A stretch of DNA of 64,000 nt from Rhypophila decipiens (taxonomy: Eukaryota > Ascomycota > Sordariomycetes > Sordariales > Naviculisporaceae): NCBI GenBank assembly GCA_033297075.1, contig MU858106.1, forward strand, positions 1 through 64,000, read 5' to 3'. Below are positions 1 to 10,475 of the stretch, one piece after another. The stretch's first letter is position 1. The number at the start of each line of letters is the position of its first letter. The position numbers and the translations under genes are program-made. The notes beneath the pieces are model-generated. The model worked only from the letters and a program-made list of their open reading frames with translations, had not been told where the DNA came from and searched no databases.

Positions 1-88
1 TTGGATTTCTCTGAGGTAAATTGGATTAGTGCCAGGTTACGAAAGGATTAGTGCCTGAATACGAGAGTATTAGTGCCTGTTTATTAAC
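1..88. repeat. 22-bp tandem repeat, GTGCCTG type
   Basis: At least three consecutive degenerate copies of a 22-bp unit with core GGATTAGTGCCTGAATACG are seen. They start near positions 24, 46 and 68 and drift in their last bases. A related pair of copies lies at 34093-34130. The unit length is not a multiple of three and no coding role is apparent. Confidence 0.6.
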
Positions 89-168
89 TCTCTATAGTTA
101 TTGAAGGCGTAAAGGTCGATGGCTGACGCCGCGGCGACAAGGCTGAGGATGGCAGCGAATGACTTCAT
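70..168 (-). pseudogene. Truncated secreted-protein start (signal peptide remnant)
   Basis: An ATG on the minus strand opens a 32-codon frame. It begins with a textbook signal peptide, MKSFAAILSLVAAASA, followed by about 16 more residues, then TAA. The stop lies where the 22-bp GTGCCTG-type repeat begins, so the frame appears to run from a genuine secreted-protein 5' end into repeat DNA. The upstream sequence on this strand (169-300) has a short AT-rich promoter-like stretch. The rest of the gene is either lost or lies beyond the window edge after an intron; no clear GT donor was seen. The function cannot be told. The peptide is visible; disruption by the repeat is inferred. Confidence 0.4.
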
Positions 169-547
169 TGTAGTAGGGTAGTCGAGGAAGTGGGTAAATA
201 AAGTTGTTGAGGCAGATGGGATGTGATGATGTTGAGTTGATGAGGAGACTGGCTATGATGTTCGGGAGATTTAACCTTCTTTATATCCTCGAGGTTCTCG
301 TTCTCACGACTTGTTACACCAGCACACGGCTACCTTAGATACAGCTTCAATTTGGAACTGAATGAGGCACAGTGCTTGTATTGACTTACTTGGGCTAGGC
401 AAGGCTAGGCAAACCTTGGCTCTTCTCAGCACTAACCCTCGGATTTCCTCTTTATCTCAAGCAAAGTGCCGTACAGACTCGTGTTGACATTGACAGAGGC
501 GATTTACGCGCCTGGGTATAGGACGATGTGACGCTGATCTCATCAAC
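169..547. other. Non-coding stretch upstream of the secreted remnant
   Basis: No convincing coding frame is present. The part nearest 168 would be the promoter of the minus-strand signal-peptide frame. It includes a short duplication, AAGGCTAGGCAA, around 400-412. Nothing else was recognised. Confidence 0.4.
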
Positions 548-690
548 ACTCAGACTCTAGGGCAATACTCGTCGGTTGAGCCCCACTGCGTTTTCCGAGC
601 CGACTCTCGGCCTCGCTAGAGAAGGGGATTCGGTGGGGCTAAACCGACGAGCACTCGGACTCTTGGGCGATACTCGGACTCTGGGGAATA
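548..690. repeat. Fold-back (inverted repeat) bordered by 19-bp direct repeats
   Basis: Arms at 568-586 and 633-651 are inverted copies of 19 bp with a single mismatch, around a 46-bp loop. Outside the stem, a 19-bp unit ACTCGGACTCTTGGGCGAT occurs in direct orientation once on the left (548-566, two or three mismatches) and twice in tandem on the right (653-671 and 672-690). The layout resembles a small fold-back or a remnant end of a DNA transposon, but no transposase or clear target-site duplication was found. Confidence 0.55.
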
Positions 691-1909
691 ACGTTGTAAA
701 GGAGGAGTTAGCGACAATCGGAAAGCATCCTAATAGGCCCCCCGCTCTATGCATTGTAAGCATGTCCCAAAGGGAGCGGGCAGACGGTGCAAGCTAGAGC
801 TCCTAGCCTCGTCTTTACAGCCTTGGCGGATGTGAACCAAGTCCTGCTTTGAAGTCACAGGACGTCCATTTCCATTGTTGGCCATGCTGTCAGCTTCAAG
901 CGCGGTCCGTTTAGGAGAGTCTCGTAGACAAGTAAGGCAGCCCGCATGCATGGCTAGCCCTGCCTGGTGTAACTAATACAACACAGCGCCTTCTCACCGC
1001 AGCTTGGCATGATCCGGAAGATAACAAGAAGACGCGGCTAGTACAGCGGGAAAGTAAGCAACCGACGTCCAGGGGACAGCAGCTATCAGCGGTTGCAGAT
1101 ACGCATCCGACAATGCCGGCCGCCTTTGAGCTAGCTGGCTTACATGCTTACGGCTCAACTTGGCAGCAGCTGAGACAATACAAGCGTTGGGCAGTACTAG
1201 AGCAGCTCGGAAGGAATGCTGCAAGCGTGATGGGACGCGCCATCCGGCTTCTGATAGGCACAATCCAATCGGAATTTGCCCAGATTGAATCATCTGACGC
1301 ACAAGAAGAGGTTTATTGGGGTGAGATTCAGGGGGACCCAGAGCCTCATAGCGGGTTGGGAACTCGGTGTAACCGTGACGAGCATATAGAGTTACGAGCG
1401 AAAAGGGGAGAGACGGGTCTGTTGAATTAGGTATAAAGGCGGAATAAGCCGGTAGTATTAGCCGCTTACTAATTAAGTGCTAATCAGTAAGGAAGTCTAA
1501 TAGGAAATATGGAAAGATACTGACATGTTTGAATACAAAGTGCGGGATGTCGATTCAAGCGTCTCAAATGTCTGTCTGCCAAGGTCGGTGATTTCCTCCT
1601 TCTCAACTGACGTCTCCAGGTGCCCAGTGATCAGCCCTCAAGGCTCCGTACCTAAGATGCTCGAACAGCGGGGAGCACTGTGTCCCGCCGGAGATGGTTT
1701 TCAAAATTCCATCCTATCCAAAGTCTGTCCCCAGTTGTGCTATGTTTATTATGTTGTTGGTATGGAAGAACATGGAATAACAGTTGTGGTTCGACATTGA
1801 AGGGCACTTTAGCAAGAAGCAAAAGTGGGTCAAGACACCCAGAAAGTGTTAGTCTTTCTTATGTATGGCTTTCTTATCTGACAGGATTGACGGACCCTGA
1901 CTCAACTTT
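691..1909. other. Long gene-poor stretch
   Basis: Several open frames of 70-105 codons occur on both strands, but none shows a recognisable domain, sensible composition or convincing splice sites. I regard them as chance frames. A weak hairpin of about 10 bp per arm lies near 1465-1491. Otherwise nothing is identified. Confidence 0.45.
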
Positions 1910-2834
1910 ATGACAGTGGTGTTCATTGATGAGTCGAATAAAGAGCCAGAGGGTATAGATTTGGATTCAGACGAGAGCAACGACGATGTCTCGGATAAGG
2001 AATCTGAGGCGGAACCGAACGACATTCAATCCACGGAAACGACGACCGACACAGGTTCCTTCCTTGTCGGAAATCTCGGTATGAAAGAGGTAGATCTTAT
2101 GGGGGAAGATACCGCCGTCGCTAAAACCATCGTATATCTGGCTAAAACCACCGTCTGGCCTTTAAGTGTAGGCATTTATTCGAGCCAGTCAAGGCATTTA
2201 TTCGAAGTAGTTAAGATATGTATTCGAACGTGGGTCTTATGGGGGAAGATACCCATAGTCAGGAGGTCATGCCGTCTTATCCGGTCTCAACCCTCTCGAC
2301 GAGTCCCTTCCCACATTACGAAAACTTCGAGTTTACGACCCAGTTCTACAATACCAATCAAAATATTACCCCGGACGGACATTAACGCAGACACCAACTC
2401 AAGCATCTACCCACACATGTACCCTGGCATCAACCCTAATAACAATGCAGACATGTCTTCGTACAACACATCATATTATCCATCGGACAACAACTGGTCA
2501 ACGGGAATCTCGAACGTCCCTGGCCCCGTATACCAGCCCAGTCAGAACGGATGGATGCCAGTCACGGGAGTCTCTTGTCCCCTTTATGGATTGGAAGGGC
2601 ATTCATGCTGCTGTTGGGGGCAAGTACTAACACAAATGGACTCATCAAAACTGGGCCAAATGACGTGGAATTCGGTGATGGAGGATCCAGCCGGAGTTGC
2701 AAATCATCTGGGCATGTAAGTGGACAGATATCATGGCCTAGGAGAAACATGAGAAAACGGGTGATGTTCACTTTGAGAGAGCACTTGGTGTCATGATGAA
2801 GAGCAAACTTGCATTTAATAACTATGCTGGATAA
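1910..2834 (+). pseudogene. Decayed coding sequence with frameshifts, stops and a repeat insert
   Basis: The first part (1910-2113) is an acidic Ser/Asp/Glu-rich coding stretch. It is interrupted by a 140-bp insert-plus-duplication (see 2095-2253). Beyond it the protein-like reading shifts frame: a Thr/Phe/Tyr-rich stretch to about 2390, an Asn/Tyr/Pro-rich stretch in another frame to about 2565, and a Trp/Lys/His-rich stretch in a third frame from 2580 to a final TAA at 2832-2834. That last stretch holds four internal stops, at 2628, 2661, 2676 and 2739. Each stop can be derived from CAA, CGA or CAG by one C-to-T change, as expected from RIP or simple decay. I do not recognise the family; a transcription-factor-like or mobile-element protein are both possible. 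Some frame changes could instead be unrecognised introns. Confidence 0.5.
2095..2253. repeat. 22-bp-repeat insert flanked by perfect 19-bp direct repeats
   Basis: TCTTATGGGGGAAGATACC occurs exactly at 2095-2113 and again at 2235-2253. Between them lie two copies of a roughly 21-bp GCTAAAACCAYCGT unit and then, at about 2171-2228, two and a half copies of the GGCATTTATTCGAGCCAG 22-bp unit that also forms tracts at 33.9 and 44.1 kb. Repeat distance is 140 bp, so removal of one duplication plus the insert changes the frame and re-joins protein-like sequence on both sides. Confidence 0.65.
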
Positions 2835-3139
2835 AGAATGGCTCCGGTGAATCTAATGTGTGCTTGACAATGGAATCACAATTCTCCGTAAAACAATATG
2901 ACATCATCCTGGCCTCTTTGCAGGCAAATGAAGGAGTGGAGGTGCTGAGTGCGGGTGTGCGTATATGGTGTAGGCTTTTTTCCTCCAGTAAACAATCTGC
3001 CCTTTCCTGTGCTCTCAATTTCGGACTTGGGTGGAATAAGAAGAAAAAAGGGGGAAGAAAAACGCAAGGTCGATCCTCAGTTCTGAGAGTAACCAACTTG
3101 ATGCTCAAAAGTGGACATCCTGGCCGTGCCGCACCATCC

Positions 3140-3886
3140 TCACAAGGTGCTAGAATAGAGCACGGGAAAGAGGGGAGTATTGTTGGCTACAAGCGCAGTG
3201 TCGACTTCCAAGGCAGTATGGAGGTCAAGCCAGCTCCCCTCGAGGCGGTGCCAGACCTCCAGGTGCTGCCTCAGGTTGTCGCGTCTGTTGAACACCTGAT
3301 CTGGTTTGTGGGTTACGCAGAGATGGCACCTAATCTGCACACTCTGCTTGGGCGAATGTCCCTTGGCGTGGCGAGTCAATGCGTCGGACCGAGTGAAGGC
3401 GGAGCCGCAGTGACAGCGGAAGGCGCGGTGCCCCTCCTTCCTGGCGTGGTCGTTGAGTTTCGCACGGGAGGGAAAGTGCATCCCACAGTTTGTGTGGGCA
3501 CACGTGTTTGAGCCCGAATCGCCAGTGATTTCAGTTCCAAGTGTCGGTGGTGTGGGATTCTGCACTATCTGCTGTGGGAGTGCAGAAGCCAAGCCCATCT
3601 GAGGAGGATATTGACCAATGGGAATGGAATATCCAGGATAGTCCTGCTGGATCGTTGGTAGGCCGGCATGTTGTGGCCTCCAAGGATGAGTCAGCAAAAA
3701 AAAAACTCACAAGTCCAAGGCGTAGTCCATCGACTCCATCCAGAAGCTACCATGCGGCTGGGATTCATCTTCCATGGTTTCATTTGTCTTCCAGCCGACA
3801 ACCAACTGATTGAAATGGTTAAGATTGATGTCCCAAGGAGGCAACGGTTCATCCGGTGGCTCGTTCGTGAGGTACGGGTTGCTCAT
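3140..3886 (-). CDS. C2H2 zinc-finger protein
   Basis: The start is the minus-strand ATG at 3886, beginning MSNPYLTNEPPDEPLPPWD. The first exon runs to a GTGAGT donor at 3710. The reading phase is kept if the acceptor is at 3678 (33-nt intron, unusually short) or at 3599 (112 nt, with a good CCTCCTCAG acceptor); I cannot decide between them. The C-terminal half has three Cys2His2 fingers. The first is C-x4-C with H-x5-H, the second has only one residue between its cysteines (CHC) then H-x3-H, and the third has a long loop between the CxxC and HxxxxH pairs. The N-terminal part is Pro/Trp/Asp-rich and uncharacterised. It is probably a nuclear DNA-binding regulator, but fungal proteins of this type are rarely characterised. 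The coding strand contains a ten-T run just inside the intron. Confidence 0.7.
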
Positions 3887-4448
3887 GGTTGGTGTCGATT
3901 AGCGTGTAGACGGCGATAGAGAGTTGAGGTGTGCCGTGGTGTTGATCAGTTGCTGGTGTATAAGACGGGTGAGTGTAAATATGAAGGATGTAGAGAGGGA
4001 GAAGAGAGCCAGTGAATTTTCCAGCGGGGATGTGACAGGTATTATTCACAGCCAACATTTGGTCACTACATACAGTCTTGGCTGTCCTGCATGGTAATTA
4101 TCTGAGTGTTGTGATTGGTCTTCGATGCTTCTCTGCTCGAGATTCCCACCCTACATTTTAGGTAGCTTCCCACTTGGGACGGGCTTTACCGAGTTTTTCG
4201 CTGTAACTCACTTCCAACCTCTGTTCATATGCTCAAATATTGGCAACAGAGCCTGAGGGATGGAAGTATCCTCGGCTCGGTGTGTTCTTCGTTTTTCGAG
4301 TCTCCACGCACCTCGTTTCACAGTGAAATTATACGTCCCTATTTCCTTCCCACACATTCCTTCCCGCCAGTATTTCAGTGGAAAACTCTCGCGGCCTTTT
4401 ACATCACCAGGCTAGATGGACTAAATTAGACCATAACCTTTTCCGAGT
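3887..4448. promoter_or_regulatory. Shared divergent spacer between two C2H2 genes
   Basis: This 562-bp region separates the minus-strand C2H2 gene from the plus-strand C2H2-ankyrin gene, so it should hold both promoters. It has pyrimidine-rich stretches near 4320-4380 on the plus strand. No definite TATA or operator sequence is claimed. Confidence 0.4.
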
Positions 4449-6655
4449 ATGCCAGAAGTAACATGCAAGGAGTGTAGCCGAGTTTGTGCGTCGGCGCAGC
4501 GTCTTAGGTAAATCGCCTTGTTTATACTTCCTTTACGGTTCAAGTGAGACTAATACATGGTCTCGATAGTCAACACAAGCGTTGCCACACTAAGAAATAT
4601 GCATGTCTGGGACGACAATGTGCTGGTAAAAATGTCCGTTTCGGCACCAACAGAGATCTGGAGCGGCACCAACGAACCCACAAGGGCACCGGGGAAGCCA
4701 CCTCATCTACAAATCAGTTATGTCCATTTTGCAACCTTCCCGTTGGGAAGGGGAGACAAGACAACCTCGCAAGGCACATCAAGAGGCAACACAAGGATCA
4801 ACTATTCATCGCCGCCGCCAATGGGGATGAGACCACCGTGAGGCACCTCCTGGAGAGCGGCGCGAATGTGGACCAGACAAGTACGAGAAACGAGACTTCT
4901 TTACACCTTGCTTCACTAGCAGGGCATCCTAGCGTTGTCAGATTGCTGCTTGACTATGGCGCCAGCCTTGAGTCAACAGATTCTCGTGGTCTGACATCGC
5001 TACATCATGCCATGGTCAACAAACACGAAACCATTGCCAACCTGCTGGCTGTACGATTATCCAATCCGAACTCAGCCAAGCGTTTTCGGGAGAAGGACCT
5101 ACTATCACTTGCATTGGAAAACGGCTTCGCGACTGTCATAGAGCAGCTACTTGATCAAGGCGCGGACATAGAATCTAAATCTACCAAAGACGACTGGACA
5201 CCATTAATGTTCGCAGCATCTAGCGGGTATGCGCATTGCGTACGGCTTCTGGTTCAGAGGAAAGCCAACACTGCAGTGAGGTGCAGGAGGACAGGCAAAA
5301 CACCCCTTCATCTTGCTGTTGAAAACGACAAGCTCGACAGCATAGAGATCATATCGATACTCCTCTCTGCCGGTGCAAATACTGACGCGAAGGACCGAGA
5401 AGCTGGGTATCGCATCCACTCTAACAAAACGGCACTTCATTACGCAGCTAAGCAAGGATCAGTTAAGAAAGTAGAGTTGCTGCTCGCAACGGGAGCTGAA
5501 ATCGATGCAACGGACCATGGGGGGAGACGGCCAATGTTCTTTGCGTTAGAGTCGAAAGACCTCGCGACGGTGAGGTTTCTCCTTGAAAATGGTGCAAATA
5601 AACCATTTGGGGACAAAGACAAAAACAACTGGCAGAGCAACACTACCCTCCTTCATTGCGCAGCAGAGACATCGTCTGTAGAGATTGTAAGATTTCTACT
5701 CGAGCAGACGAACTTTGCGGACATCAGTTCGACAAACTATTTTGGGGATACGCCACTTCACGACGCCCGCGACAAAGACATAGCTCAGGTGTTGATTCAA
5801 AATGGTGCTGATGTTCATTCGAGAAACTACAACGAGATGACGCCACTCCACTGTGCCAGAGACTCGCAAATAGCACAGCTCCTGATCGAACATGGTGCTG
5901 ATGTTCATTCGAGAAACAACAACAGGATGACGCCACTTCACTGTGCTAAGGACTCGCAAATAGCACAGCTCCTGGTCGAGCATGGTGCTGATGTCAGTTT
6001 GAAGGATAATACGGGTGCTACACCGCTTCACTACAGTGTCAGCGCAGACATAGCGAAACTACTAATCCAACACGGTGCTGATGGCACGTCGAAAACGACG
6101 GCAGGAGAAACCGCACTACACTCTGCCTCCAGCAGCTTTCGTCTCGACACTGCACGGTTTTGGATCGAACAGCCTGGCGTGGATATCAACGCGAGAGACA
6201 CCACTGGTCGAACGCCGCTTCATTATGCGATAGGGGCTTCTAGTTCATTTTCTGACAATTCTTTCATTCTATTCCTGATCCAAAATGGGGCCGATCCTAA
6301 TGCAAAGGACAATGAAGGCGAAACACCTCTTCACCGCGTTACAAGGGAATATTGGGGTAGGGGGGTCCTTGGAGCTCGAGCTCAGTTTCTGATCGACAAT
6401 GGCGGCGATCCCAACGCGAAGAACAATAAAGGCAAGACTCCGCTTCATGTTGCTGCACAGAACAGCTGGAGTTCGGCAGATTGGGGGGTTCGGCTTCTGC
6501 TTCGGAATGGTGCTGATCCTAAGGCCAGGGATGGAGAAGGAAGGAAAGCATCGCAAATTGCTAGGGAAAAGGGTACAATCAAATCAATAGAGATCGCCGA
6601 TCAGTTGATGTCCTTGGAAAATCAAACCGAGGAGACAGTACTCATGGAGTGTTAG
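4449..6655 (+). CDS. C2H2 zinc-finger and ankyrin-repeat protein
   Basis: Two exons: 4449-4507 and 4570-6655, joined across a 62-nt intron (GTAAAT donor, GACTAATAC branch, ATAG acceptor). Splicing completes the first C2H2 finger (CKECSRVCASAQRL joined to SQHKRCH), which argues strongly for the upstream ATG. The product is 714 residues. Fingers 1-3 occupy about residues 6-92; finger 2 has C-x4-C spacing and finger 3 is CPFC...H-x4-H. From residue 96 to near the end come about 15 ankyrin repeats with TPLH cores and LLL..GA helices. Three neighbouring repeats around 5780-5990 are 30 rather than 33 residues long and nearly identical in DNA. Fungal proteins of this make-up are usually annotated from domains only; nuclear scaffold or regulator is inference. 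The short C-terminus after the last repeat is acidic. Confidence 0.85.
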
Positions 6656-7429
6656 GGAACTGTTGTAGTTGAACTTTTCTGGCTTTACTCAGATGCCATT
6701 GTACCTACATCTACACTCAAACACTGGACTCCATGTCATTTCCTTGTTTGCATTTTCCTTTTTGTAGTTTCTACTTGAGTATGTCTCACTGCAAATACAC
6801 GTCCCTTAAGGCTTCAGGAAAGGCGCCGAAGACACTTCTATCGTCCTCTCAGCACGGGACTACATCCAGACCGGACCTTTGCATGCCCTTGAAGAAGAAC
6901 AGAATAAATTCAGGACCTTGGAAAGATAGCACAACTGAATATCAAATTCTCATTGCCAAGCTGATCACCCTTTATCCTCGCGTGACCTGCTTTACACAGC
7001 GCTGGAAAAAAGGGCCAGCGTCAATAGACCACCATACGAGTACAAGAATATATAGGGGGCTTATGGAAAGCATGAAACGCCTTTAAGTCAATCCATGAGG
7101 CCTCACAGACCTCTCCCATAGGCGACTAGGCGTATCATTGGACATGTCAATACATATAAGGCATTGACCTCATGCCTCAGACTTGCTATTCACATGCATT
7201 TCCATCCGCATTCGAACGCCTTTGATAGACTCCAGACACGTCACAACACATTCCAATATTAACGTATCTCTCTTTGTTCTCTTAACTGCATAAAAAGAAC
7301 CCATTGCGTATAAAAAATCATACAGTTGTTGCCTAAACCTGAGTGCTTTTCACTCTCGAGAACGAGATATCGCCTTGCCATCCCTGCTTCCTATCATGAC
7401 CTAACCTCCACTGCAGTTTTATGAGTAAG
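6656..7429. other. Spacer between convergent genes
   Basis: This 774-bp region lies downstream of the C2H2-ankyrin gene and downstream of the P450 gene (convergent 3' ends). An open frame at 6733-7086 lacks any recognisable feature. I see no RNA gene or repeat of note. Confidence 0.4.
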
Positions 7430-9260
7430 TCACTCCCCCTTCTGATTCTCAGCCAAAGAAGCACAATAAACCCAACAAGGAAACCCATCAACAGGGTGCG
7501 CAGCCCCCTTAGCAACCTGATAAGCCCTTTCCCCATCCACCGTCCTAATTCCACTCTTCTTTCCCTTCCCCTTTCCATCATTCAAAGAATCCCACTCGTC
7601 ATAAGCACCCTGTATATCGAACCTCCTAACCAAAATAGCCAAAATCACTCTCAACTCAACAAGCACCAACCCCTGGGCAATACAATTCCTAGGTCCTTGC
7701 TCAAACGCCCTCCAGTTTGATGTCGGAGGAACAGGTGGATAATTCCCATTCCCACGTTCAACTTGAAGAAGGCCCAGATTTTCCCGGTCTGTGTCGTCGG
7801 AAAGCCATCTCTCCGGGAGAAATTCATTTGCGCGAGGCCAGTACTTTGGTGAAGTGTGAAGCTCGTTGTGGAGGACCCAGAGGGTTGCGTTATCGGTCGG
7901 AAGCAAATTTCCAGTCTCGTCGCGGATGGTTATGCCGGGTTTACCTGCGCGGGTTGTACCAGCTGGCGGGAAGAGTCGGAGAGATTCTTTGATCACGGCT
8001 AGGGTGTACGGTAGGGAATTTACTAGATGGGGGTTTTGGGAGAGGAGGGCAGGTGCGAGATTGGCGTCTGGGCCAAGGACGCGGTCGTGTTCGGCACGGA
8101 GACGGGATAGGACATGGGGATTGCGAGATAGTAGGTGGAAGGTGTAGACTAACGCCGAGGACATTGAGTCGTGGCCTGAGAAGAGAAAGAGGCGGAAGTG
8201 GCGGATTGCTGTTGTTCGGAAGGTAGGGTCTAGTTTTAGTGGTGCTTGGAAGTTCTTTTGAGACGAAGATTGGGTGCTGGAGAGGTAGGCTTGGAATACC
8301 AGGTCCATTATGGATTTTGTCTTCTTTTGGTTGGAGGACGCTTGTTGTTGGTTCTTCTCTTTGTACTCTTCATAACGCTTGTCGAGCTCCTCGCCGATGA
8401 AGAGATCCATCCGTCGGCTGTTACGCCATTGCATGAAGCGTCGCACGGGATGGAGATGCCCAAAGTGGCCTACCACCCCGGCCCCGGTGTTGTGCCAGTG
8501 GATTTGGCTCAGCATGCTATCGGCCAGGACGTTGTGCCCTTTTTGCGCGCCGAGGTTGATGTTGAGAATGGTCCTGCCGATCATGTCGATGGTGAAGCGC
8601 AGTGTGATGGGATCAAGGAAACAAATCTCGCCCTTGGCCGCGGCTTTGCTCAAGGTCTCGGCGTACACCATTGTCTCCTGAACCATGGCCGGGACGAAGG
8701 ACATGATGTGGTCCCCTTGAAAGCCTTTATTGAAGATTGCACGCCATGGTCTCCATTCCTCCTCGCCCATGTCAAAGATGGTCGGTCCTCCCGTAATGGT
8801 TTTAAACCACTGGCGGATTATTGAGGGCCGCTCGCAGGTCAAAGGAGTGTTGGTTTGAGTGATTTCTGTTGTAATTTGCGGCGAGAATATGGTAATAAAA
8901 AGGTCACCAAAGGGCCAGAGATCGAGATAGTATGCCCCTGTGTGAGGAAAGACCTCCCGGGCAATGATGGCAGCTGGGTAATGATGATGTGCGCCGATGG
9001 GGAGGCGTTCGATAAATTTATTGAAGTAAAGGAGATGGCCAAACAGGAATGAGTGTTCTGGTGCGACTGGCTGGACTTGAGGTCAGTAAGAGACTTGGTA
9101 GTCAGTTGAGCATGCGAAAACTCACCAGTCCTCTTTGTTGAAGTCTGATGACCAACATGCGAGCATGATACAACTTGGCGAAGAATGTCACCAAGAGAGT
9201 GACAAGCCCTGCTATGAGCGTGAACGCGAGGGCTGACGTTGACATAAAGTGGTCAAACAT
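7430..9260 (-). CDS. Cytochrome P450 monooxygenase, membrane-anchored
   Basis: Exon 1 (9260-9126) encodes an N-terminal membrane anchor (about residues 7-30). A 55-nt intron (9125-9071, GTGAGT...CCAG) leads into RGL/PVAPEHSFLFGHL, the usual Pro-rich hinge and following segment of fungal microsomal P450s. Exon 2 ends at 7430; total 591 residues. The I-helix is FSGHDSMSSAL, the K-helix ExxR motif is ESLRLFPP, the PERF-type motif is FLPERW, and the haem loop is FEQGPRNCIAQG with the thiolate Cys. Alanine replaces the second conserved Gly after the Cys, and Ser stands at the usual I-helix Thr. It is expected to oxidise a lipophilic substrate at the ER face. Sequence style resembles P450s annotated near sterigmatocystin-type clusters, but no polyketide synthase or other cluster gene is nearby, so the substrate is unknown. 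Confidence 0.85.
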
Positions 9261-9757
9261 GGTCGTATGGTTGTGCCGGAAATATTTGTGCTACAAGGAT
9301 AACTGGGTTCGTAGTTGTTCACGATGTTGCTCATAATGTTGTGAGATATTTGACCGTGCAGTGAAATCCAAGAGGCTGGGAGCTTGGGGTATAGATTATC
9401 ACGGGATGTGAAAATACCAGGATGAGCGGCCGCCTGCAGGAGATTGAGACACTGACCGGTCCAGGCCGGTGACACCGTAAAAGGGAAAAAGGCTGTGGTG
9501 GAATTAGAAAACCGTTGAAGATGCAATAAAGGTCTTGGGGAAATTGTGATATGCTCTATAATCCATAATTTAGGGCCTGCAATTTTCTTTGTTATTCCAG
9601 TTTTGGGTCTTATTCAGGCCTTGGAACAACCTTGACCGGCATAGGTGTCTCGGAGCGCTATTAGTTCTACACCTCCTTTTGACGACCTAGGTGGCTGGCA
9701 AGCATGCATGGTGAGCTGTGGTGAATAGCGGTCAAGCTGGACTGTCATTATCTAGGG
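9261..9757. other. Spacer upstream of the P450 gene
   Basis: About 500 bp between the P450 start and the end of the alkyltransferase-like gene, both on the minus strand. It should contain the P450 promoter. No gene, repeat or clear element was recognised. Confidence 0.4.
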
Positions 9758-10475
9758 CTATCGGCGTCGAAGCCTCGCACTATCACCTGCATCACTTCCC
9801 TCCTCATGGTCGACTTGCTCATCTTCCTCGCCGACTTCATCTTCGTCGTCATCGTCGCTCTCATCACTCGAAGAATCCTCCAAACCCTCATCGGCTTCAG
9901 ACGGTAAAGACCGTGGAAACCAGCCATATTCACGGAGGTCAACCATCAACTCGCCCATTGCGCTCGTCGTGACGGTCACGCCTTCTGCTTGAAGGGCTGT
10001 TGCTTGGTTGAGTGTCGCTGCTGGGACGGATCTGGTACAAAATGATGCATGGTAAGTTTGTGCGAAAGGTTGAAGAAACATGAGAGTGAACGATTCACTT
10101 CGCCGTCTTGAGTTTAACTGGATAAGAGATGAGGTGTGAGACTGAAGAGGAAATAAATACCGTGGCGATATTATCCCCTTGGAGTTGATGACCCGCTGCC
10201 AGGGAACATTATCATGGTTGAAGCGAGCCCCTGTGTCTGAGGGGAGATGCTTGAGGCATATGCCGACTTGACGAGGTCGTTGTGCTGCCGCAGGAACTGT
10301 AAGTAAAACACACCCAGAATCGGCTGTCAATTGAGGTTAGAAGTCATAATGAGAACTTACGGGTTCCTATCAACTTCGCAATGTGCCCGTAGCTGGTCAC
10401 TTTGCCCGGAGGTATCTCCTGCACAGCGCTGTACACTGCGTAGAAGAAGGCGGCTGCTTCGTCAGACCGCGCCAT
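9758..10475 (-). CDS. Alkyltransferase-like DNA-damage protein (ATL; MGMT fold without catalytic Cys)
   Basis: Three exons: 10475-10361, 10284-10161 and 10031-9758 (introns of 76 and 129 nt); 170 residues, total length in frame. Residues about 8-125 match the DNA-binding domain of O6-alkylguanine-DNA alkyltransferases: YAVYSAVQEIPPGKVTSYG, the QRPRQVG turn and the active-site region VPWQRVINSKG. The family's alkyl-accepting Cys in PCHRV is Trp67 here, which defines alkyltransferase-like proteins. In fission yeast Atl1 such proteins bind O6-alkylguanine and pass the lesion to nucleotide-excision repair rather than reversing it. An acidic Asp/Glu/Ser tail of about 45 residues ending in LRRR follows the domain. 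The neighbouring minus-strand gene carries a PCNA-binding-like motif, a possible repair context. Confidence 0.85.

Noticed and set aside
2858..3511. Plus-strand 217-codon frame opposite the C2H2 gene
   Set aside because: It overlaps the zinc-finger gene in antisense, starts in a spacer and shows no protein-like features; the fingers are clearly on the minus strand.
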